A stretch of DNA of 64,000 bases, from NCBI RefSeq assembly GCF_904849725.1, contig NC_058518.1:331474581-331538580 (forward strand). Direction: 5' to 3'. The stretch is from Hordeum vulgare subsp. vulgare (lineage: Eukaryota; Streptophyta; Magnoliopsida; Poales; Poaceae). Positions within the stretch are counted from its first letter, which is position 1. Every line of letters starts with the position of its first letter. Shown piece after piece: positions 32,501-43,341 of this stretch. A model generated the notes under the pieces. It ran no database searches. It was not told the origin of the DNA and saw only the letters and a list, made by a program, of their open reading frames with translations. The translations under genes and the position numbers were made by a program.

Positions 32501-33832
32501 CTGCTGCATCTGCCAGTAGAAAGAGGAAGTCACCGTCATTTTTCAACTGCATGTACAGGAAACAAATCGACAGCGTGGTGAAGATTGTGAAAAGTTACTG
32601 AACACTAGTTGATTTGGCCACATGAAATTTGCAGCCAACTGTCATGCTGCAAAGTAAAACTGCACCTATTAAATCACACTGGCAATACCACAAGGTGACA
32701 AGGGATTACCGAATCTGCTCCGAACAAGGCCTTCACCGAGTGGCTATCCGACAGAAGCTGTTTGTCGACAAGTCTGGTTATTTCCTGAAGGGCAGCTTTG
32801 CACTCAGGGCCAGCCGAATCTCCGACCTGCGTAAAGGCGAGCATGCAGAAACTTGAATTGAGCCCAATATAGATTATAGAGCAGAGAGCAATACGCTAGT
32901 TCAGCAGCCGGGGTTTAGTTCAATCCATCCCGCAGAATCATGACGCGTCTCCATGCCAGTGTGCACACACCTGCTTGTCGAAATCAGTGAAGTTGTACAC
33001 AGCAAGAACCACCCCAGAGCTCGCTAGGCTTCCGCATGTCAGGTGAGGGAACTTGAGCCTGAACCAGGCGCTGAGAGCCCCGGAGTAGGAGACCCCGAAG
33101 ACGAACCACGGATTGTCGAACCCCGCGCTCCGGTTGTACCGAGAATTCAGTTTTTCCTGCGAATCCCGGAGAAAAACAAGATGCTACTCAGAACAGATAA
33201 TCCGTATTCTGTAACTCTGTCAGCGCGTGCGTGAGCGTGACCCGGCCGACCTGGTAATACTGGCGGAAGACGGCGAGGTCGAAGAGCGCCTGCTTGGACG
33301 AGAGGAACCTGAGGTTGTCGGTGGTGAGGCTGTCGAACGGGGAGCTCTTGCCGTAGTACCGGTGCTCCGGCGTCACCACGGCCGCGCCGAACTTCTTGGC
33401 GATGACGGCCAGGTAGTCGTTGGGGATGCCGTCGCAGGAGGACTCGCCGCAGATGCGCAGGAACACCGGCCCCGTGGGGTCGTCGTGGTAGTCGAGGAAC
33501 TCGAAGTAGCGCTGCTTGAATTGGCGATGGTCCTGCGGGCAAGATCGTACATGGCGCTCTCATGGACCACACACACGGAATCTAGGCAAAATTCAGGGGG
33601 GGCGAAATCCACGGGTGGTTGGGAGGGGGAGAGGGCTTACGCTGGAGGAGAAGTGGTCGAGGCGTTGGCTCATCCAGCGCTCCTCCCGCGCCAGGTATCT
33701 GCTCGGGGCGGCCGAGAGCTCGCCGCCGGCGGTCCGCGGGCGGTGGCTGAACCCGAGCGGCTCGGCGCTGCGCGCGAGGAGGAGGAGGAAGGAGGCGCCG
33801 AGGAGGGAGGCGAGCCCAGCGCGGGACACCAT
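29520..33832 (-). CDS. S28-family serine peptidase (Pro-X carboxypeptidase, EDA2-like), copy 1
   Basis: Twelve exons, each bounded by GT..AG: 33832-33641, 33532-33251, 33156-32971, 32826-32710, 32546-32493, 32408-32337, 31936-31831, 31668-31572, 31243-31149, 30545-30471, 30331-30248, 29830-29520. Phases close to 556 residues. Residues 1-22 are hydrophobic after MVSRAG, a signal peptide, so the enzyme is secreted or vacuolar. The family cleaves after proline. The expected triad is Ser181 in GVSYSG, Asp412 in NGSQDPW and His438 in [20 protein letters not shown] and LSSKQALFDLA are also conserved. The C-terminus runs about 45 residues past the paralogue, with a Ser/Arg-rich tail. Exons 1-3 are very GC-rich, later exons are not. 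A tandem paralogue lies upstream at 34727-39291. No lesion seen; probably functional. Confidence 0.93.
29936..29972. mobile_element. 37-bp minimal Stowaway-like MITE remnant, TSD TA
   Basis: CTCCCTCTGATCCA ... TGGATCGGAGGGAG forms a near-perfect inverted repeat flanked by TA on both sides. Almost only the terminal repeats are left. It is located in the last intron of the peptidase gene copy 1. Confidence 0.7.
30036..30195. mobile_element. Stowaway MITE (Thalos/Athos-like), TSD TA, in last intron of peptidase copy 1
   Basis: Terminal repeats CTCCCTCCGTACCTAAATATAAGTCTTT and its inverse bound 160 bp flanked by TA (30034-30035, 30196-30197). The interior CATCCGTATGTAGT is shared with the MITE at 46834. 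It lies in intron 29831-30247. Confidence 0.85.
30739..30930 (-). mobile_element. Au-type SINE fragment in an intron of peptidase copy 1
   Basis: Read on the minus strand it contains CATGGACAGGAGTGTGTGGA, TTGCGAGGTCTTATAGG and CCTACCCCAACTTGTTTAGG, and ends AAGGCTTTGTTGTCGTTGTTG. This is the 3' part of the Au SINE known from Triticeae. The tRNA-derived head is lost or not recognisable. It is located in intron 30546-31148. Confidence 0.75.
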
Positions 33833-34726
33833 TTTTTCCGGCTGCTAGAATCTCCTTCGGTCCTTCCCTTCCCTTCCCACTGTCGAGTGTTTGTTTTGGA
33901 GCGCGACCGCGCCGGTAGCCGATTTGACTAGTCTCAGTGGGACGCACTACGCAGCAAAAACAAAAACAAAAAAACAGCTAATTTAAATATAATTCGTAAT
34001 GAAGCAACGTCACAGCCGGTGCACCGTGCACGGGAAGAACGTCCGATTGTTAATCAGATACTTCCTCCATAAAGAAATAGAAGAGCGTTTATGTCACTAA
34101 AGGAACCAGACAATCCTTTCTGGGTAATTTAACTCGTTGCAAAGCGCGCCATGCTCTGGCATGGACATGCCTAGGGAGGTGTGCCCACCATCTAATAAGA
34201 ATAAGAATGGAAGAAAAAAGAGGCGTGCCCAAGCTCCTTGGGTGTCGAAGAGAAACAATGCGCTCGTATGTACCAGGTCTCATGGTCATATATATTCTCA
34301 CAAAGTCAGAAGCTGCTTCCATTGTCAATATATTCAGATATTTTCAAACTCTCAGCAGTATCCAGCAAATTTAGTGCCAATCCGGTTACACGTACTAGCA
34401 CATGCTATCACGGTATTCTCTGCGCGTATAACATCCCTGACCATATAAGGTACACAAGGAGTCTCATATCTCCACTCCCCAGTACCAGCAGGTAGCTATG
34501 CCTGTATTATTCGTGTATAAATACAACAGCAGTGCCGTGCATGTTCGCCTGCACAGGTGATCAGTAGGTAGCTATGCTCCATCTGCTCCCCTGCGTGGTC
34601 ACCGTGTCGCGTCCTGAAACGCAAGGACAGAGCAATTAGGTCGTGGACAAAAGAAGCCGAGTGCCAACTGAATTGCAGGTGGGCAAAAGCACGGGGGGAA
34701 CACGTAGACGCGTTAGCTAGACGATG
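33833..34726. other. Intergenic region between the tandem peptidase genes
   Basis: 894 bp containing the promoter of copy 1 and the 3' flank of copy 2. A CT-rich tract lies directly 5' of the copy 1 ATG (minus strand). No clear TATA box near copy 1 and no repeat boundary. Confidence 0.5.
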
Positions 34727-37700
34727 CTATGAATTGTTCGAAAGAATTGGTCCAATGATACTGTTGCTGTTACAGCCCATATTCTGACCTTGGTCTTGGC
34801 ATTCTGACAGCCACAGGTCGATGTGATCCACGATCTGCTTCCTTACTTTGTTCACTGCTTCTGGGGATGAGCATTTGGATGAATCACCTGACGAACAACA
34901 AATGCAAACAGCCACACTCGTATTCAGTTTGCAAACAAAAAGAAGCTACATATTTGATGTACTTCAATTGCAAATGAAAAAATAAGTTGAAAGACTGGAT
35001 CTACCTTCAATATTTGAAGGTGCTTGAGGGCATCCGGAGATATCAGTGCAATGCCCGCAGTTGCTGCACTCAATTAAGTATGATGGCACTGCAGATATTG
35101 AAAAACTTCTATAAGCATGCTGATGTCATTAAAAAAATCTCTTCAACCTTGTTCATATTGAAAGTATATTTTTTCTCTTAAAAAATTAAAACGATGGAAA
35201 TATTCACAAAATGATACAAAGAACTACAGATCCTTACGTTCTTCCGATGATTTCTGCTTAGAAGCATGGCGCCATGGGTCTTGAGAGCCATTTGCAAAAA
35301 CAATTTTAGAACCTGCAGGGATGCAATGTATATTTTAGGAAATACAGGGATGCCTGACTAGAAATATACTTTTTACTCTACCGGTGAAATCTTATACTTT
35401 AACTTTGAAGTATTTTGCCCAAATCATTACGCATAATATCCACAATATCCATTCATACATCATGCTAATGCTATCACATATAGAGCTTCCCATGGCAGCA
35501 AGAAATGGGCCATTAGCACTGCAGATACAAGGCCACTAAACTCTTATGTATTCTATTTACCTATGTTAACTGATCTGGACACATACTTGCATGCATAGCC
35601 CATCTCAAGCACAACGCACAACACAATTGGATTGTGTTAATGATGGTGCATTAATGATGAAAACAGAAAAGGTAGCAGCAAATTTGTAATGTGTATTCAC
35701 CAAGATTCAAGGTAAAGGGAAGCAAAAGGACTGAAGCTAAAATACTCAAAGGTCTCACCTGCAATTCTTGTGCCTCCATAGTATAAGTTTGTCATGGACA
35801 CATCAGGATAAACTCCTTCCCCAAAAACATTTTTGCACAAGTCTAAATGGTATCTAGGAACAAAAGAATCACAAGGACACACAAGTGAACCCAAAGTTTA
35901 GAAATATAACCACATTACAGAAAAAGAGAATGACATGGAAGGCAGATCCTTCCAAGAAGCTATTATAGCTTTCAACATCTGACGACTTGATGCTTAAAGT
36001 GCATATTGATTTTCAGATCGTGACAAGTGTGACTTGTTGCAGTAGTAAGCACGAGATATTTAAAGGAAAGGGTGATTGGTAAGAGACATGAAATGCAAGG
36101 AAAGGTATATTTACCAACCTTGTATCGATCTTTGTAGAGCGGACGCTATCATTTTTTGGTGCCACTTGGAAATATGAAACCTCACTGCAAACTTGATACC
36201 ACCACAATCTATATGCTACACAAAATCAAATTTCAACAGTTAAATGCTGATCAATTATATAATATCCGGACAGCATTAACACTCTTATATATATGCACAA
36301 CATTCATTAAGAGCTCTCAAAGCATGATATCTCATAATACTGAATGTCAGAGTCAGGATTTACAAGATTCAGCTGGAGTTGTGTTCTTCAAATACTTCTG
36401 ATCATATGATGCAACTGATGCCTTAAATCTCCCGACATAATAACTGTTCACGTAATGAGCAAATGCTTCCTGCACAGAATAAAGTGTTAGCAAATGCCAG
36501 ATTTGCCAGAAAGTTATGATAGCGCGAGTTAAATAAGAGTCAAGGTTTACAGTGAAGTATTACATGTTATGCGCCTTTGGAAAAATAAAGATATTGGTGG
36601 TTATCCGCAGGGTATATCCCTCAGTTACTAACGGGAATATGCATTGTTCTTTTCAAAGGACCATGCAACTTACCACCAAATCCGTACCATTCTTCTTTGC
36701 TTCAACTAGTGGGGAGCACAAAACATCAGGATTGCCATATTGGAACTGCAAATGATTAGGTTTTTAACACAACAATCATTTCTGATAGACAATACAGTTG
36801 CGAAAATCGACATTAAGCATACCGCAATAGCTGCAGCGTCTGCTAGTAGGTAAAGGAAGTCACCATCATTTTCTAACTGCAAGTGTCCAAATAAATTGAT
36901 GGATAAGTATAGAATCGTAAATACACTACTAGGTAATGTCACGGAATTTCATGCCATCGATAAGGGAACGCTATAAAACCTGTCAACAACAATTGGTAGC
37001 GCACAAATAGTTTAAACTATTGTGTTTACAAGCTCCATAGACATGACAATACAATTCAAATTTTGTTCAAAGAAAGTATAGAAGAAATATGAGAACCAAT
37101 AGGATAGATAGGTCAAGAGATATAAAAAACAACAGTCAGAGGCTTGCATGCTCAATAAGAGTCCTACAAAACGTTTACTGGATTGGTAATACATGCAACA
37201 TCTTTGTGGAAAAGATCAGACACTACTAGATTATGACATTATCTCCAAAGAAGTTGCATAGTAAAGGAATAATTAATATTTTTTATAGAATCATGATTGT
37301 TAGAAGCATTGCCAAATTTTGTCCTTTCAAGTTTTTGCATAACGAAACAATGGCAAAGGCCACTTAGTGATGACAAACTCCTAAAGGAGCTGAAATTGTT
37401 GTATATCACTTGGAATTGATAAGTTGTCAAAGAAAAGTAAATACACTTCATGTCGTACAAAAGGAGTACCATTTTTGCTCCAAACAGTTCTTTAACTGAG
37501 TTGTTGCCAGACTGAAGTTGTCCATCAACAAGTCTTGTTATTTCTTGAAGTGCTGCTTTGCATTCTGGACCAGCTGACTCCCCAATCTCCAGAGGTGTAA
37601 ATTATACAGAAGTGTAAAACTTCAGGTACAGGCCAAAGTGCCATAACTTTAATAACATAACAGAATCTGTGCTGGTACCAACCTGTCTGTCAAAGTCAGT

Positions 37701-39291
37701 AAAGTTGTAAACAGCAAGAACAACCCCTGAACTTGCAAGACTTCCACATGTCAAGTGAGGAAATTTCAATCTGAACCAAGCACTGAGAGCTCCAGAGTAC
37801 GACCCTCCAAACACAAACCAAGAATTGTCTGCTCCTGAGCGATTATACTTGGCATTTAATGTTTCCTTCAAATAACAGAAAGAATAACTCAGAGAAGAAA
37901 AACACTTGTTTGGACATTTGTGATGCAAACTGTTATGAGGTATAGGAACGTGTGTATTCCATGGGGCGCTAGGTCAATATATAATACATGCACAGGTGTT
38001 GTATAAGGACGCCAAAACAAATATATCAAATACACACCTGATAATACTGTCGGAAAACAGCCAGATCAGATAAAGCCTGCTTTGATGACAAGAACCTTAG
38101 ATTTTCTGTCGTCAAATCCTCAAAAGGGGAACTCTTCCCATAGTATCGATGCTCGGGAGAAACCAAAGCAGCGCCAAACTTCTTGGCCATCACCTACGTA
38201 CACAATCCAACCCACAAGTATTTTATCGATAACAGATGGAGTTACTGCATGAAATGTGAACAGTACAAATCATGCCTAGAGCAAGCAGCAATGCACTAAT
38301 AAACTCACAGCTAAGTAGTTGTTAGAAATCCCAGAGCATGAAGCTTCTCCACATATATTTAAGAAGACCGGCCCATTTGGAGCTCGGTGGTAATCGAGAA
38401 ATTCATAGTACCGCTGCTTGAATTGCCGATGGTCCTGCACAGCAATAAAGTTAGATTTGGGGGCTAGTGCACACAAAAAACTATAACTGAACAATCCGCA
38501 CCATGCAACATAGTATTTGGGACTACACGAGTCGATGTGAAACAGGGAATTACAAATAACCATGTGCTTTGTTATACAGTAATTCATGTAGTATCACTGA
38601 AGCCGCTGTTGACTGTGTAGTGAGCCCACAGGATCACAAAGTTCACATAGATCTGAATCGACAGAAAAAACCACACGATCCACCGAGTTTACAGGAGTGA
38701 CATTGGCAAGGAAACAAGAGGCATCTTGCCTCAACACCGATTTGTTGTTATTGTTCGATACATTTTGGGAGATCCATTGTTCATTACTCTGGTTCGGTCG
38801 CACAACTGATGTGAGCCTTCAATCAAGAGTAAACTGTAAACGGCGTTACCATTAATGGACGTGTCTCGCGCAGAATCCATACGAAAAATCTAGCGTTTTT
38901 CCGGCATTATCGACTGCAAAAATGTACTATCTAGTTCTTCTAGTGTCCACAGTCGATTCTCGAATGATAGGTTCCACAGAAATTCACCCAAAACAGATAA
39001 AAGGGACACATGGCTAAACAGAAATCCCCACGGCACGGGGCAACTCGCTGAAGGAACGGAGAAGCGGAGAGGGTACTTAACGGTGGGGGAGAAGTGGTCG
39101 AGGGTTTGGCTCATCCAGTGCTCCTCCTGCGTCAGGAACCTTCCTGGGGCGGAGCCCAGGGGCCCGGCCTCCGGCGGCGGCCGCCAGAGGCTGACAGCCA
39201 CGGCGCCGCGCGCGAGGAGTAGGGGTAGCAGCAGCAGGAGTGGAACGACGGCGAGGCGGGAGGTGGCGCCGGCGGTAGTTCCGACTCCCAT
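34727..39291 (-). CDS. S28-family serine peptidase (Pro-X carboxypeptidase, EDA2-like), copy 2
   Basis: Thirteen exons with GT..AG borders: 39291-39082, 38434-38309, 38193-38038, 37865-37683, 37586-37470, 36876-36823, 36745-36674, 36469-36364, 36215-36119, 35853-35759, 35312-35238, 35088-35005, 34887-34727. Phases close to 511 residues, near the usual length of plant members (about 490). A hydrophobic run at residues 15-32 is the signal peptide. The triad is Ser186 in GGSYSG, Asp417 in NGSQDPW and His443. The residue after His is Cys (CGHCTD) where copy 1 has Gly. Exon borders and phases match copy 1, except that exons 2 and 3 correspond to a single exon there (42+52 codons versus 94). First-intron donor GTTAAG is unusual but acceptable. 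No stops or frameshifts. Confidence 0.93.
39082..39291 (-). other. Exon 1 of peptidase copy 2: signal peptide and propeptide-like region
   Basis: 70 codons from the only sensible ATG; GC-rich, encoding a Leu-rich signal sequence and then the family block [13 protein letters not shown]. The exon ends in frame at a GTTAAG donor. Confidence 0.85.
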
Positions 39292-39399
39292 CGCCGGTTA
39301 GCTGAAGCAGAAGCGTGTGGAACCGGATGCAGGCGAGGTAAATCTGGCAACTGATGAGTCTTCTCGATTCTTAGTAGAAGCTGTACGTTTTCGTTTTCC

Positions 39400-39407
39400 A
39401 TTTATAA
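39400..39407 (-). promoter_or_regulatory. TATA box of peptidase copy 2
   Basis: TTATAAAT on the minus strand lies about 110 bp upstream of the ATG at 39291, in a sensible position for a core promoter with an 80-bp leader. Confidence 0.55.
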
Positions 39408-39416
39408 GGCGGAAGT

Positions 39417-39516
39417 GGGTAACGGTTTATTCTGCGCGTTGTCTTTTTTTTTTTTTTGAAACGCGCGTTGTCATTTTTTCTAGTAAAATAATAATAATAA
39501 TGGACCGCAATGTAGG
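39417..39516 (+). repeat. Single monomer of the 84-bp satellite, upstream of peptidase copy 2
   Basis: GTAACGGTTTATTCTGCGCG, a T-rich stretch and TAATAATAATGGACCGCAATG match the monomer repeated at 47277-48110, in the same orientation. A short internal duplication of GCGCGTTGTC surrounds a T-run. Confidence 0.7.
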
Positions 39517-39540
39517 AAAATGTGGACAAAATCAATGTTC

Positions 39541-39812
39541 TAACGCCAGAGTCCGTGGTGTTGCTGCTGCACTTAGAAACGCCTCTTTACCATGCTTTTC
39601 AGCTCCACATTCAGGCATCGTACTAGCTCGTGTTGCAGCTCAGGCCGAAACGCCATCCTGTGTGCGTTGCTTATAAGCAACGGATTTACGGTGTTATGCT
39701 CGCTGTGTCCAGCTGCAGTAGCTGATGCCTCCTCGTCTTGGGAAGGAACCATGTCAGGCCACACATGCTTGACTTCATCAAGTGGCAGTGAGTCAGAGAG
39801 ATGTCACTTCGG
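39541..39812 (+). repeat. Direct duplication, copy 1 (about 275 bp)
   Basis: The segment from ACGCCAGAGTCCGTGG through GTTGCTGCTGCACTTAGAAA, CGGTGTTATGCTCGCTGT and GGGAAGGAACCATG to GAGATGTCACTTCGGA recurs at 39931 onward. No protein is convincing in any frame. Confidence 0.8.
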
Positions 39813-39930
39813 ACCAGTGCGAACTGGAAAATGTGGACAAAATCATTGTTTTGACCTTATAATGAAACATGAGCACAAAATAAACTTCGTTTAAAAGTAT
39901 TTCACGATTTGACCTTTTTTAAAAAGTCGG

Positions 39931-40196
39931 AGCCCGTGACGTTGCTGCTGCACTTAGAAACGCCTTTCTATCGTGCATTTCAGCTCCACATTGAGACGTC
40001 CTACTAGCTCGTGTTGCAGTCCGGACTGAAACGTCATCCTGTCTGGCGTTGCTTATAAGCAACTGATTTACGGTGTTCTGCTCGCTCTGTCCAGCTGCAG
40101 TAGCTGCTGCCTCCTCGTCTTGGGAAGGAATCGTGCCAAGCCAGGCAGGCTTGACTTCATCAAGTGGCGGTGAGCCAGAGAGATGTCACTTCGGGG
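39931..40196 (+). repeat. Direct duplication, copy 2, split by the Copia element
   Basis: It aligns with copy 1 at roughly 85-90% by eye and continues after the Copia element (CGGGGCAGCGCGGACTGG at 45377 matches CGGACCAGTGCGAACTGG of copy 1). The insertion is therefore younger than the duplication. Confidence 0.8.
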
Positions 40197-40402
40197 TGTT
40201 AGACAAAATAAATAACTCTTGTATTATACGTGACTTGTATAACACGTGTAGGTTAGGATCTCTTTCTATCTCCTTATGTTTAAACTGTAGATAAGATAGA
40301 TTGATCTTAAACCTCTCCTTATGTATATCTCTTCGGCTTATGCCGCCTATATAAACATGCACGCGTCCCTGCTAAGAGCATACGCTTCCAGCCTTTCTCA
40401 CA
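40197..40402 (+). mobile_element. 5' LTR of the Copia element
   Basis: TGTTAGACAAAATAAA ... TTTCTCACA. It contains a CCTATATAAACATGC TATA element near 40350. Identical to the 3' LTR but for A/G at position 9. Confidence 0.93.
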
Positions 40403-40418
40403 TGGTATAAGAGCCACC
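40403..40418 (+). promoter_or_regulatory. Primer-binding site of the Copia element
   Basis: TGGTATAAGAGCCACC directly after the LTR resembles TGGTATCAGAGC, the site complementary to initiator tRNA-Met, with one mismatch in the core. Confidence 0.8.
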
Positions 40419-40430
40419 TCTTCCATCGAC

Positions 40431-41350
40431 ATGTCATCTTCCTCCTCAAGCTCCACCATGGCTGCCTCCCTCGCTGCGCTAGGTCATACCATAACCGAAA
40501 AGCTAGCTAGGGACAATTTTTTGGTGTGGAAGGCATAGGTTCTTCCACATGTGCGCGCCGCCGGGCTCATGGGCTACCTTGATGGCACCATGGCCGAGCC
40601 GCCCACCGTTTTGACCACCGAGACTGATGTTGCAGGGTAGAAGGAGATCTCTTCGACTCCCAATCCTACCCATGTCCTCTGGTACACGCAGGATCAGCAG
40701 GTCCTCACTTTTCTTCTTGCCTCCCTGTCTCGCGATGTTCTCCTTCAGGTGCACTCCTTGGCTTCTGCAACCGGTGTCTGGACGGCGATCCAGCAGATGT
40801 TCGCCTCCCACTTCAGGGCGCGCCACATCCAACTCCGGGGGCAGCTCGACAACACCAAGAAGGGGGATTCTCCTGGCGCCATCTACTTCACCAAGATGAA
40901 GGGATTTGCAGATGAGATGGCGGCAGCAGGCAAACCTATTGACGACGATGAGTTGGTGTCCTATATCCTGCAAGAATTGGACTCTGACTACAACCCGTAC
41001 GTTGCTGCCCTCTCATCTCGTCCCGAGGCTGATCAGAAGATCGGCCTCACCGAGCTTTTCTCCTTGCTCAACACGGCGGAGGCCCGCATCGACGCACAAA
41101 ACGGCAGCAACACCAACTCCTTCTCCATCAACCTCGCCTCCAAGGGGGGCTCCCGCAACAACAACGACACTCGCCACCCGGGTCCTGGCGGTGGCAACCC
41201 TGCTGCCTACCGTGGTGCCGGCGGTGGATTCTTCCCCAACACTGCTGCTGCCCCTCCTCCTTCTGGCGGGCGGGATGAGACCTGCCAGATTTGCAAGCGG
41301 TAGGGCCACGCTGCCTGGCGCTGCTTCAAGCGCTACGACAAAAACTTTAA
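40431..41350 (+). pseudogene. Gag region of the Copia element, three in-frame TAG stops
   Basis: The frame starts at ATG 40431, just downstream of the PBS. TAG codons interrupt it at 40536-40538, 40638-40640 and 41301-41303; all else stays in frame. Plant Copia gag features are visible: a WKA…LP block, MGYLDG, the LWYTQDQQVLTFLLASLS region, and a CX2CX4HX4C knuckle (CQICKR…GHAAWRC) in which the third TAG replaces one spacer residue. Gag forms the virus-like particle and binds element RNA. At two sites the expected family residue is Gln, fitting CAG to TAG changes. Confidence 0.85.
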
Positions 41351-42272
41351 CCCTCCTCCCAAGCGTCAAGGTGGTGGTGGCGGCAACAACGGCGGTGGTG
41401 GCGGCAACAGCAGTGGCGGCAACACCAAGTCTGCAAACACCGTCTCTGCTGCCTACGGTGTCGATACCAACTGGTATCTTGACACCGGGGCTACGGACCA
41501 TGTCACCGGCGAGTTGGAGAAGCTTGCTGTGCATGATCAATATACTGGACCGGAGCAAATCCACACTGCAAGTGGTCAAGGTATGGAGATAAAACATGTT
41601 GGTCATTCGCTGCTTCCTACTCCACATAAACCCTTACACCTAAACAACATCCTTCATGTTCCCAAATCCAAAAATCTCCTCTCTGGTTCCCAACTTACAA
41701 AAGATAATGATGCCTACCTTGTTGTTTACCCTGAGTTCTTTTCTATTCACGATCTGGAAACGGGGGGCACAATCCTTCACGGTCCGAGTAAGAATGGGTT
41801 GTACCCCATTGCTGCTGGCCAACCAGGTGCTCATGGGCGTCACATGCTTGGCGCCATCAAACCATCTACTTCTAGGTGGCATAGACGCCTAGGTCATCCG
41901 TCCTTCCCAGTGGTGCAGCAGATTTTACGCAACCACAGTCTCCCAGTGTCAAATAAAGTAGATCATCATCTTGTGTGTGATGCTTGTCAAATGGCTAAAA
42001 GCCATCAATTACCCTACTCTAGGTCAACTAGTGTGTCTCAAGCTCCTTTAGAGCTCATTTTTTCTGATGTTTGGGGTCCTGGCCCTCTTTCAGTTGGTAG
42101 ACAAAAATATTATGTTAGCTTCATTGATGATTTCAGCAAGTTTATTTGGATTTATCTTATCAAACACAAATCAGATGTCTTCCAAAAATTTCATATCTTT
42201 CAAGCACTTGTTGAATGTTTGTTTGCCCGCAAAATTATTGCTATGCAAACTGATTGGGGGGGGGGGGGGTGA
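41351..42272 (+). CDS. Copia protease and N-terminal integrase (frame ends at a G-run)
   Basis: In the gag frame: a Gly/Asn-rich linker, the protease site WYLDTGATDHV (Asp codon at 41481), then the integrase zinc module (RWHRRLGHPSF … CDACQMAKSHQ) and the catalytic core start FSDVWGP and FIDDFSKF. The second core Asp (TDWGG) lies at 42252. The frame then meets 14 consecutive G bases and terminates at 42270. Processing of the polyprotein and cDNA integration would be the roles. Confidence 0.85.
42256..42269 (+). other. G14 homopolymer causing a frame change in integrase
   Basis: Fourteen G in a row stand where family members encode Trp-Gly-Gly with about seven. The reading frame moves by one base here, and the integrase sequence continues in another frame (EYQKLNQFF). 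Confidence 0.85.
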
Positions 42273-43341
42273 GTATCAAAAGTTAAACCAGTTTTTTCAG
42301 AAACTTGGCATTACACATCATGTATCATGCCCTCATGCTCACCAACAAAATGGTTCTGCCGAACGTAAGCATCGCCATATTGTCGAGGTTGATCTTTCCC
42401 TCCTCGCTCATGCCTCCATGCCTCTCAAATTCTGGGATGCAGCCTTCTCTACAGCAGTTTACCTTATTAATCGTGTCCCTAGCCGTGTTATTCACAACCA
42501 AACTCCTTTGGAACGTCTCTTTGGTCTCACACCTAACTACACCTTTCTTCGTATTTTTGGTTGTGCTGTCTGGCCTAATCTTCGCCCCTTCAACAAACAT
42601 AAACTTGAGTACCGCTCCAAACAATGTGTGTTCATTGGTTACAGTGATCTGCACAAAGGATACAAATGCCTTGATGTCTCCACCGGGCGGGTCTATGTGT
42701 CTCGGGATGTTATTTTTTATGAACATATATTTCCCTTTGCATCTTTACATCCCAATGCCGGTGCTCAACTTCGTGCTGAACTTGTTCTTCTTCCACCCAT
42801 CCTCCTAAATTTATCTAGCCCCCTTCCACCTTCCGCAGCACCAAATGACCCCATGGCAATCTCTACTACTTATGCACCCACCTCTGCTGACAGTGTGCAG
42901 GACTCCGCAGGTACTTCTCATGATTTTATGCAGCCTAATGTTTCTACAGATCTGATGGCCACAGAAAATCCCGGGCTGCATGCCTCGGAATCAGCAACTG
43001 CAGCACCTGGGGCAAATGATTCTCCCCTCCAGGCTTCGGGATCGGCCGCTGCAACACCTGGATCTTCTCCGAGTTTTGTGCAACCACCCAACGCGTCGGT
43101 CGGCCGGTCCCCTGCATCCACCTCGGACCCGGCACGCCAACCAGACGCGTCTGCCGCTCGGTTCCCCGTCTCGAACCTGGCGCGCCCGACAGCGGTTGCA
43201 ACTGCGCTGTCCCCCGCCTCGGACTTGGTGCGGTCCCCCCAGGAGATTCGCCTGCAGCAGCGCGCTCCCCCAACCGCGCCTTGGATCGGCCGCTGTCTCC
43301 CCCGTCTGGCGGGCCTGCTCTGTCTCCTGACCTCGACATAG
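42270..43341 (+). CDS. Copia integrase C-terminal part and linker
   Basis: In the second frame: the third catalytic residue in [16 protein letters not shown], the GKT-like ‘LWNR/FGCAVW’ region ([20 protein letters not shown]) and the GYS…DVIFYE block typical of plant Copia integrase tails. A long Pro/Ser/Ala-rich linker with repeated SASDLAR-like phrases follows. The frame changes again at about 43230-43280 before reverse transcriptase. Confidence 0.8.

Noticed and set aside
33227..33931. Long plus-strand ORF (234 codons) over the start of peptidase copy 1
   Set aside because: It is antisense to exons 1-2 of a well-supported gene. GC-rich codon third positions keep the reverse frame open; the peptide has no recognisable domain.
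41013..41627. Minus-strand ORF of 204 codons in the Copia gag/protease region
   Set aside because: Shadow of the GC-rich gag linker; Val/Ala-rich low-complexity peptide without homology that I recognise.
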